Assembly (NCBI RefSeq): GCF_005938645.2
Contig: NZ_CP042171.1
Location: 3,410,001-3,474,000, forward strand
Length of the DNA: 64,000 nucleotides
Direction: 5' to 3'
From: Pedobacter sp. KBS0701
GTDB lineage: Bacteria > Bacteroidota > Bacteroidia > Sphingobacteriales > Sphingobacteriaceae
Translations under genes and position numbers: made by a program
In this document: one piece after another, positions 57,331-64,000 of the stretch
Layout: the number at the start of each line of letters is the position of its first letter
Numbering within the stretch: the first letter of the stretch is position 1
Notes under the pieces: model-generated
Database searches by the model: none
Told to the model about the DNA's origin: nothing
What the model saw: only the letters and a program-made list of their open reading frames with translations

Positions 57331-58980
57331 ATGATATCCTTAAAAAAAATATGTCTCGGTTTGCTGTTCGTTTGTGCCATATCCTTAAATGGATATGCAC
57401 AGGATAGCTCCAGAACCGACGACCTCACTTTTACAGAGATAAAGCCAGAAGCGCCTGATAGTACAATCAAAGCAACTGATACTGTTGCCAAAATAGCAGC
57501 TGCAGTACCCGCCACTGTTAAGCAAACTGTTGCACCATCAAAAGAAGAACACAAAACTTTGTGGGGGATTTTTATTGCTGGCTTTGTTGGCGGTTTAGCA
57601 GCCCTGTTGATGCCCTGCATCTTTCCCATGTTGCCCCTTACAGTAAGTTTTTTCACTAAAGGATCAGAAAAAGGGAAAGCCTTTCGGCGGGCAGCATTGT
57701 ATGGTTTTTTCATTATCCTCATTTATGTGGTGCTTGGGCTTTTGGTTACCGTAATTTTTGGTGCCGATGCCTTAAACAGTCTATCAACCAACGGGATATT
57801 CAATTTCTTTTTCTTCTTATTACTTGTTGTTTTTGCAGCATCGTTTTTGGGCGCTTTTGAAATTACCCTACCCTCTTCATGGGTAAATAAAATGGATGCC
57901 AATTCAGACAAAGGCGGCATTGCAGGATTATTTTTCATGGCAGGAACACTGGCTTTAGTATCCTTCTCCTGCACCGGGCCCATTATAGGTACTTTATTGG
58001 TACAGGCAGCTACAACCGGCGCTTTGTTAGGGCCTGCAATTGGCATGTTTGGCTTTTCTTTGGCACTGGCCATTCCTTTTGCCTTATTTGCGCTATTTCC
58101 GTCTGCAATGAACAAACTACCAAAATCTGGTGGCTGGCTAAACAGTGTTAAGGTTGTACTTGGTTTTCTTGAACTTGCCTTTGCCCTAAAATTCCTAAGT
58201 AATGTAGACCTGGCCTACCATTGGGAATGGTTTGACCGCGAAATATTCTTAAGCCTTTGGATTGTTATTTTCGGGATGATGGGTATTTATCTTCTGGGTA
58301 AACTAAAGTTTTCACATGATAGTCCTTTGGCATTTATCTCAGTACCCAGGCTTTTTTTAGCTACTGTTGTACTGGCCTTTACTATTTACCTGATCCCGGG
58401 TATGTGGGGAGCACCATTAAGAAGCATTTCAGCGTTTCTTCCACCACAGGAAACACAGGATTTCGATCTGTATACAGCCAATTTATTAGCAGGAAAACAG
58501 ACCGCAACAAATGATGGTCCGCATAAATACGCAGATAAATTTCATGCACCGTTAAAGCTCAATGCCTATTTCGATTATGATGAAGGTTTAGCTGCAGCTA
58601 AGAAACTGAATAAACCAGTACTAATTGATTTTACCGGCCATGCCTGCGTAAACTGCAGAAAAATGGAAGCCAATGTTTGGCCGGATAAAGACGTATATAA
58701 AATGATCAGTAATGATTATGTATTGATCCAGTTATATGTGGATGATAAAACAACACTTGCTCCGGCTGATGTAACGGTTACACCTGAAGGAAAAAAACTC
58801 AGCACCATTGGTAAAAAATGGAGCGACCTGCAAGCAAGGAAATTCCAGTCCAATTCGCAGCCTTTTTATGTACTGCTCGATCCAAAAACAGAAGCACTAT
58901 TGGCACCACCACAAGGTGCCGATTACGAAATAGCCAATTATAAAAAATTCTTAACAAGTGGTTTAAACGCTTTCCACTAA
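57331..58980 (+). CDS. dsbD: DsbD-type thiol:disulfide interchange protein (membrane and thioredoxin domains)
   Basis: The 549-residue protein has a signal peptide (ending NGYAQD), a linker, a CcdA-like membrane region of eight segments (about 78-385) and a C-terminal thioredoxin domain (about 415-545). Redox Cys residues are seen in AALLMPCIFPMLPL, VSFSCTGPIIG and GHACVNCRKM (CxxC around residues 438-442). It carries electrons from cytoplasmic thioredoxin to the periplasm. The missing alpha domain is supplied by the preceding gene. Transcription ends at the hairpin at 59026. Confidence 0.93.
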   Translation: MISLKKICLGLLFVCAISLNGYAQDSSRTDDLTFTEIKPEAPDSTIKATDTVAKIAAAVPATVKQTVAPSKEEHKTLWGIFIAGFVGGLAALLMPCIFPMLPLTVSFFTKGSEKGKAFRRAALYGFFIILIYVVLGLLVTVIFGADALNSLSTNGIFNFFFFLLLVVFAASFLGAFEITLPSSWVNKMDANSDKGGIAGLFFMAGTLALVSFSCTGPIIGTLLVQAATTGALLGPAIGMFGFSLALAIPFALFALFPSAMNKLPKSGGWLNSVKVVLGFLELAFALKFLSNVDLAYHWEWFDREIFLSLWIVIFGMMGIYLLGKLKFSHDSPLAFISVPRLFLATVVLAFTIYLIPGMWGAPLRSISAFLPPQETQDFDLYTANLLAGKQTATNDGPHKYADKFHAPLKLNAYFDYDEGLAAAKKLNKPVLIDFTGHACVNCRKMEANVWPDKDVYKMISNDYVLIQLYVDDKTTLAPADVTVTPEGKKLSTIGKKWSDLQARKFQSNSQPFYVLLDPKTEALLAPPQGADYEIANYKKFLTSGLNAFH

Positions 58981-59025
58981 GAGATAGGATTCAAAAGCGT
59001 TGATTTTAATTTTAGTTAATGATGT

Positions 59026-59060
59026 AAGGACAGTACCGGATGGTCTGTCCTTTTTTTTGC
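59026..59060 (+). terminator. intrinsic terminator after dsbD
   Basis: An 8-bp perfect stem (AAGGACAG with CTGTCCTT) is followed by a run of eight or more T residues, 45 bases after the stop codon. Confidence 0.9.
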
Positions 59061-59425
59061 CTTTTTTTTAAAAGGTAAATCGACTCATTTACACCCCTCA
59101 GCTTTAATCTCTTGCAAATACATATAGCTTACAGGATGGAACAGGACGGATTACCCGAATTAAAGTTCTAATCTCGTGTAACCAAGTATAATCAATACCT
59201 ATATGAGCAAGAAAAACTACACCAACATCATGCAATCGTTTGCAATTAGTTATACCATTATTACCATTTTAAAACCCTGAAGCAAATAAGAAGAAACAGC
59301 CGGGTGTAGCCAAAACACTAAAACTAACTTATTTTTTATCATGCAATAGGTAATTCTTCCATGAGTATGGATTGATTGCTTAATTATATGCACCTAAAAC
59401 AAATAGCACACTCCATCTAATATGC

Positions 59426-59439
59426 TATTTGGCCAAATA
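59426..59439. promoter_or_regulatory. 14-bp perfect palindrome upstream of the SusC gene
   Basis: TATTTGGCCAAATA is a perfect palindrome 28 bp before ATG 59468, inside the likely leader. A partial copy (AACCAAATA) follows. Nothing else recognisable lies in 59061-59467. Confidence 0.25.
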
Positions 59440-59467
59440 ACCAAATATTTACAAAACCAATAAAACT

Positions 59468-62400
59468 ATGGATCTTAATTTTTATCCAGAAAACCTAAAT
59501 CGACGAAAAGGCTCTTCGCACAAGAAAATCCTGGTAACAGGCATATCTGTGCTATGCCTTTTAGGTGCTGCAGTCAAGGCAAATGCTGATACCGGCTATC
59601 GAAAAACAGCACTTTCAACTATAGTGAAAAACGCCCCGATGAGCAAACGGGACGTTACCTTGAAAGGCAAGATTGTTGATGAAAAAGGTGAAACCTTGGT
59701 TGGTGTGAGCATCAGACTGAAGGGTAGTACCGTTATAGCCTCTACCGATGCCAAAGGTGCTTTTTCCATTACTATTCCATCAACGGTGAGCAATCCGGTT
59801 TTGGTGGTTTCGTACATTGGCTATACCACACAGGAAGTACCTGTTGATGGAAAAACTACAATCAGCATTCAATTAAAAAGTTCGACCAATGATCTGGAAG
59901 AAGTTGTAGTAGTGGGATACAATACTGTTAAAAAGAGTGATTTAACAGGAGCAGTTGTAAGTGTTGGCGCTAAAGAAATCAGATCAAGACCGGTAACCAA
60001 TGCCTTACAGGCCATGCAAGGCAAAGCGGCAGGTGTAGATATCACCTCAAATGAGCGTCCTGGTCAGGTTGGAGATATTAAAATCCGTGGTCTTAGATCT
60101 TTAAAAGCCAGTAACTCGCCCTTATTCGTGGTAGATGGTATTCCACTGCAAGCTGGCGGGATCGATGCCATTAATCCCAACGACATCGAAAATATCGATG
60201 TTTTAAAGGATGCCTCTGCAACAGCCATTTATGGCTCCAGAGGTGCCAATGGAGTGGTACTCGTAACGACCAAAAAAGGTAAAACCGGAAGATTAACCAT
60301 GGATTATGTAGGTACGGCAACCATCGAAACCCTAAACGACAGGATGGAAATGATGAATTCAGCACAATATATCGAGTTTCGCCGCGATGCGTTTAGGGCA
60401 TTGCCAGCAACCGATACCCGGAAATATCCAACCGTAGCTACGCTGGCTAAGGACAGAGAAATTTTTGCGGGAGACCCTTATGTGCTAGAAAACATAGAAA
60501 AGGGCTGGGCAAATGGTGTTTACGATGGCAGCCTGGTTCCTACTACCGATTGGGGCGATTTAGTTACCAGAACCGGAATTACCCAGGATCATGTGTTAAG
60601 TGTGAGTGGTGGTACTGAAAAGATGAAGGCGTATGGATCATTCGGCTACCTGAATCAAACCGGTACACAGCTGGGGCAGGATTTTGAAAGATACAGCGGT
60701 AAATTAAGTGTAGAGATTAATCCCGTTAAATGGTTTAAAATGGGACTTAACATCACAACAACCTATAGCCTGCAAAACTATGGTTTCGTTGCGGCCAGTG
60801 CTTCAGGCGCTGGTAATATTTATGCTGCTGCGCGAGGCATGCTTCCTATGGCTATTCCTTATGATCCGAGTGGCAATAGAATTAACCTGCCTGGTGGGGA
60901 TATCAATATTCAGAATCCAATTCTCGAGGCCGATTACAACATCAATCTTCGTAAAACCCTAAGAGCCTTAGGTTCGGCTTTTGCTGAAGTTAATATTTTA
61001 AAAGGATTAAAATACCGCATTAATTTCGGCCCTGATTTCTCTAATTTCTATAATGGAAAGTACCAGGATGCAAAATCGGTAAACCGCGATGCCGGTATTC
61101 CGGGTTCGGTTAACAATTATGCGCAGTTAAACCAAAGCAATAAGTTTGCCTATACCCTTGATCATTTGTTGTATTACGACAAAACCAATAACAAGCACAG
61201 TTTTGGCGTAACCTTATTGCAGAGTTCTTCGCTGTTTCAGGATGAGTCTTCATCATTAACGGGTAGTAAAATCAATTTAATTGCTCCGCTTTGGTATGGA
61301 TTAAGGGCAGGAAGCATTACCGCTCTGGATGGATTTGACACCGATTTCAGAAAATCTACACTCGAATCGTACATGGCAAGGGTAAACTACAGTTTTGACA
61401 GTAAGTACCTGTTAACCGCATCGTTACGTTCGGATGGAGCATCGCAGCTGGCCGAAGGCAACAAGTGGGATTTTTTCCCATCCGCAGCCCTGGCATGGCG
61501 TATGGATCAGGAAAATTTCATGAAAAACATCAAATGGGTAAGTCAATTGAAGTTGAGGCTTGGTGTGGGTAGTACCGGTAATTCATCAGTAGATATTGGT
61601 AGTACACTGGGCCTTTTGCAACCACTTACCTATACCTTTGGCAGTGCTGCCCAGATAGGTTATGTAGCATCAGATGCTTCTCTGGCCAACCCAATTTCAT
61701 TTCCCAACAAATTGTTAAGCTGGGAAAAAACCCAACAGTATAATTTAGGCCTCGATTTCGACCTGCTAAAAGGAAGAATAAACGGTTCACTAGATCTCTA
61801 TAAGTCTAAAACAACAGATCTGATCTTACTTAAAAAAATCAATATCATCAACGGTTATCCCACCTCTTATGATAACATTGGTTCGACCAAAAACAAAGGA
61901 CTCGATTTAACTTTAAATACGGTTAATGTAAGAACAAAAGATTTTAGCTGGGAATCTACCCTGAATTTTTCGACCAGCAGAGACGAGATTGTGAAACTGA
62001 ACGGTGGCGACATGGTTGCTGATCTTTTCTTTATCGGAAACGGGATCAGTGTAGCTTATGATTATGTTAAAGATGGCATTTGGCAAGATACACCGGAAGA
62101 TAAGATCGAAATGGATAAGTTCAAGGCAAACGGACAAACATTTTTACCTGGAAGCATTAGGATCAGGGATTTAAATGGCGACCATAAAATTGATGCCAAT
62201 AGCGACCGTCAGATACTGGGCCGCTATACACCAAGCTGGAGCGGTGGTATCACAAATACTTTTAACTACAAAGGTTTCGATTTATCTGTTTTTATTATTG
62301 CAAGGTATAATTTCCTTATCGCAACGGGTGCCGAATCATTGCAAGGCCGTTTTGCCCAACGGGTATTAGATTACTGGACGCCAACTAACCCTACCAACGA

Positions 62401-62674
62401 TTATCCTGCACCTAATTATGGTAGTGCAGCAGGCGATCAGTTTAAAAGTGCTATGAACTACCAGGATGGTTCTTTTATTAAGGTTAGAAACATATCGTTG
62501 GGTTACAATTTTGCTGACAACATGACTAAAAAACTAACACTATCCAGATTAAGGGTTTATGCCCAGATAATCAATCCCGGTTTAATCTATTCGAAGATAA
62601 AATGGATAGATCCGGATTTAGGTGGATCCACCTTTAACAGAGGTGTTGTATTTGGCATTAATGCAAGTTTCTAA
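59468..62674 (+). CDS. SusC/RagA TonB-dependent receptor
   Basis: The 1068-residue SusC protein has a signal segment (about 19-40, ending VKANA), a CarboxypepD_reg domain (about 62-140: LKGKIVDEKGETLVGVSIRL), a TonB-box-like EEVVVVGYNTVKKSDLTGAV and a plug (about 150-275: LQAMQGKAAGVDITS and LKDASATAIYGSRGANGVVL), then a barrel ending VFGINASF. No STN domain and no sigma/FecR genes are next to it. SusD follows 21 bp later. Confidence 0.96.
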   Translation: MDLNFYPENLNRRKGSSHKKILVTGISVLCLLGAAVKANADTGYRKTALSTIVKNAPMSKRDVTLKGKIVDEKGETLVGVSIRLKGSTVIASTDAKGAFSITIPSTVSNPVLVVSYIGYTTQEVPVDGKTTISIQLKSSTNDLEEVVVVGYNTVKKSDLTGAVVSVGAKEIRSRPVTNALQAMQGKAAGVDITSNERPGQVGDIKIRGLRSLKASNSPLFVVDGIPLQAGGIDAINPNDIENIDVLKDASATAIYGSRGANGVVLVTTKKGKTGRLTMDYVGTATIETLNDRMEMMNSAQYIEFRRDAFRALPATDTRKYPTVATLAKDREIFAGDPYVLENIEKGWANGVYDGSLVPTTDWGDLVTRTGITQDHVLSVSGGTEKMKAYGSFGYLNQTGTQLGQDFERYSGKLSVEINPVKWFKMGLNITTTYSLQNYGFVAASASGAGNIYAAARGMLPMAIPYDPSGNRINLPGGDINIQNPILEADYNINLRKTLRALGSAFAEVNILKGLKYRINFGPDFSNFYNGKYQDAKSVNRDAGIPGSVNNYAQLNQSNKFAYTLDHLLYYDKTNNKHSFGVTLLQSSSLFQDESSSLTGSKINLIAPLWYGLRAGSITALDGFDTDFRKSTLESYMARVNYSFDSKYLLTASLRSDGASQLAEGNKWDFFPSAALAWRMDQENFMKNIKWVSQLKLRLGVGSTGNSSVDIGSTLGLLQPLTYTFGSAAQIGYVASDASLANPISFPNKLLSWEKTQQYNLGLDFDLLKGRINGSLDLYKSKTTDLILLKKINIINGYPTSYDNIGSTKNKGLDLTLNTVNVRTKDFSWESTLNFSTSRDEIVKLNGGDMVADLFFIGNGISVAYDYVKDGIWQDTPEDKIEMDKFKANGQTFLPGSIRIRDLNGDHKIDANSDRQILGRYTPSWSGGITNTFNYKGFDLSVFIIARYNFLIATGAESLQGRFAQRVLDYWTPTNPTNDYPAPNYGSAAGDQFKSAMNYQDGSFIKVRNISLGYNFADNMTKKLTLSRLRVYAQIINPGLIYSKIKWIDPDLGGSTFNRGVVFGINASF

Positions 62675-62695
62675 CAGAGTGAAAAAATATTGATT

Positions 62696-64000
62696 ATGAA
62701 AAAGATTGTAAATATTATATCAGGAGTGGCTTTGTTAGGAAGCTTAATGGTGCTTCCCACTTCCTGTAAAAAAAGTTTCCTGGATGAGGAAGTGATCAAC
62801 TCACGCAATACATCCGATTTTCAAAAAACAGAAGGATTAGATGGCCTGGTTATTGGTATGTACCAAAGTTTAAAATTCCATTTTAATTACACCTGGGCTT
62901 ACACCAGCACCAATTATGGGGTAGATGAGTTTACTGTAGGTGGTGATAGAACCGAGCAAATGTGGAACTCCTATGATGGAACCTTAAATTCGTTAAATGC
63001 GGATGTGCAAGCTGTTTTTGATAACATGTACACCAATATTAATTCGGCCAATATTGTGATTAAAAATGTACCGATTTATTATACTGGTGCCAACAAAAAT
63101 ACCCGCCTGGGAGAAGGTTATTTTATGCGTGCCTTTGATTATTTTAAACTGGTTAAACAATATGGAGGAGTACCTTTGCAGCTTGAATCGTTAGAAACGA
63201 TTAAAGATGAGTTTACAAGGAATTCAGCCAAAGAAGTATACGAACAGGTAATTCAGGATTTTACGCAAGCCTATAACCTGCTTCCAACAGCAGCAGCAGA
63301 AAGAGGAAGAATTACCAAATGGGCAGCAGCTCACTTTCTGGCCAAAGCCTATCTGTTCCGTGCGAGCGAAATGAATAATGAATGGAATGGCGATACCAAA
63401 ACAGCCGATCTGCAAAATGCTATTAAATATGCAGATTTAGTAATTGGCAGCGGCCAGCATAGCTTAGCAACCAACTACAGCGATCTTTGGAACTTTACAG
63501 CTGTAGATGGCGCCAACGAAACCAACCGGGAAATTATCCTGGCTGCCCAATTTTCGAACAATACTGCAACCCAGGGAAGGTATGGTAACCAGGTACACCT
63601 TTATTATCCATCTGTTTATCAAACCCTTCCTGGAATGATACGCGATATAGCAGGCGGACGCGAATTTCAGCGGATGAGGTCGACAGATTATGCTTTAGAT
63701 GTTTTTGACCGGGTAAATGATTCAAGATTCTGGAAAAGTTTCAAAACGCGTTATATAGCCAATAATGCAACCAGTATCCCTAAATGGGTTAAAGGCAGCG
63801 CCCCTACTCCAGCACAAGAAGGACAACCAAAATTTACCGTTGGGGAAGAGGCTGTTTTGTACATCGTAAACGATGCCGGCGATACCCGATATACCCCAAT
63901 AGTTCCCAATGCCGATCCGGCTTTACCAACAGATCTTGCCCGCCGCAAACCAACTATGTTTGTAAGGTACTTTGCTGGTCAGCCCCAAAGCTACTTAAAT
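62696..64000 (+). CDS. SusD/RagB family lipoprotein (C-terminus beyond window)
   Basis: ATG 62696 opens a frame that stays open for 435 codons to the window end. The lipoprotein signal has Cys at residue 24 (MVLPTSCKKSFLDEEVI). The SusD helical core is evident: GEGYFMRAFDYFKLVKQYGG (about 140-160) and KWAAAHFLAKAYLFRASEM (about 208-226). It follows SusC by 21 bp and is its surface lid partner. The C-terminal part is missing only because the window ends. Confidence 0.93.
   Translation, partial: MKKIVNIISGVALLGSLMVLPTSCKKSFLDEEVINSRNTSDFQKTEGLDGLVIGMYQSLKFHFNYTWAYTSTNYGVDEFTVGGDRTEQMWNSYDGTLNSLNADVQAVFDNMYTNINSANIVIKNVPIYYTGANKNTRLGEGYFMRAFDYFKLVKQYGGVPLQLESLETIKDEFTRNSAKEVYEQVIQDFTQAYNLLPTAAAERGRITKWAAAHFLAKAYLFRASEMNNEWNGDTKTADLQNAIKYADLVIGSGQHSLATNYSDLWNFTAVDGANETNREIILAAQFSNNTATQGRYGNQVHLYYPSVYQTLPGMIRDIAGGREFQRMRSTDYALDVFDRVNDSRFWKSFKTRYIANNATSIPKWVKGSAPTPAQEGQPKFTVGEEAVLYIVNDAGDTRYTPIVPNADPALPTDLARRKPTMFVRYFAGQPQSYLN

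Overview
The window looks like chromosome from a Bacteroidota, most likely a Pedobacter-like member of the Sphingobacteriaceae. The evidence is four SusC/SusD-type or carboxypeptidase-regulatory TonB receptor systems, two FecI/FecR pairs of the Bacteroidetes type, many Cys-Lys-Lys lipoproteins, AT-rich DNA, one TAnnTTTG-type promoter and a complete sphingolipid gene set. I saw no rRNA, tRNA, CRISPR array or transposase.

Layout. 1-7437 (minus) is a carbohydrate-type uptake locus: ECF sigma, FecR, SusC with STN domain, SusD, DUF4843 lipoprotein (cut by the window edge). 7869-11645 holds a secreted GH2 glycosidase and a divergent LysR/methyltransferase pair. 12203-24210 (plus) holds an S41 protease, a second sigma/FecR pair split by a 107-bp tandem repeat array, a STN-type TonB receptor broken by a one-base frameshift, a beta-helix lipoprotein, a duplicated-domain lipoprotein and a PiT phosphate transporter; a UspA protein follows. 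25429-33110 holds small genes, a TetR regulator, a decayed receptor fragment, and a SusC/SusD pair followed by an alkaline-phosphatase-superfamily enzyme.

The most notable block is 34123-45216 (minus): ten closely spaced genes that together spell out ceramide and inositol-lipid synthesis. Serine palmitoyltransferase, a GNAT-type ceramide synthase and an SDR-type ceramide reductase would make the ceramide. Inositol-phosphate synthase, a CDP-alcohol phosphatidyltransferase (fused to DUF4833) and a PgpA-type phosphatase would make phosphatidylinositol. An FA2H-like hydroxylase and an Aur1/PAP2-type transferase would make 2-hydroxy inositol phosphorylceramide. A GtrA membrane protein and a large DUF5686 envelope protein sit inside the operon and are candidate lipid-handling parts. 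A divergent AraC regulator lies upstream.

47351-54358 (minus) is a likely phytate-use locus: a membrane TPR/HTH regulator, a TonB receptor, a beta-helix lipoprotein and a beta-propeller phytase, flanked on both sides by inverted copies of a dispersed repeat. 55129-58980 holds an Lrp regulator divergent from a cysteine-synthase-like gene and a split DsbD system (thiol/sulfur theme). 59468-64000 is another SusC/SusD pair, with SusD cut by the window end.

Phosphorus acquisition recurs (PiT, SusCD plus phosphatase, receptor plus beta-helix plus phytase) beside phospho-lipid synthesis. Long intergenic gaps mostly contain members of an imperfectly palindromic dispersed repeat family.
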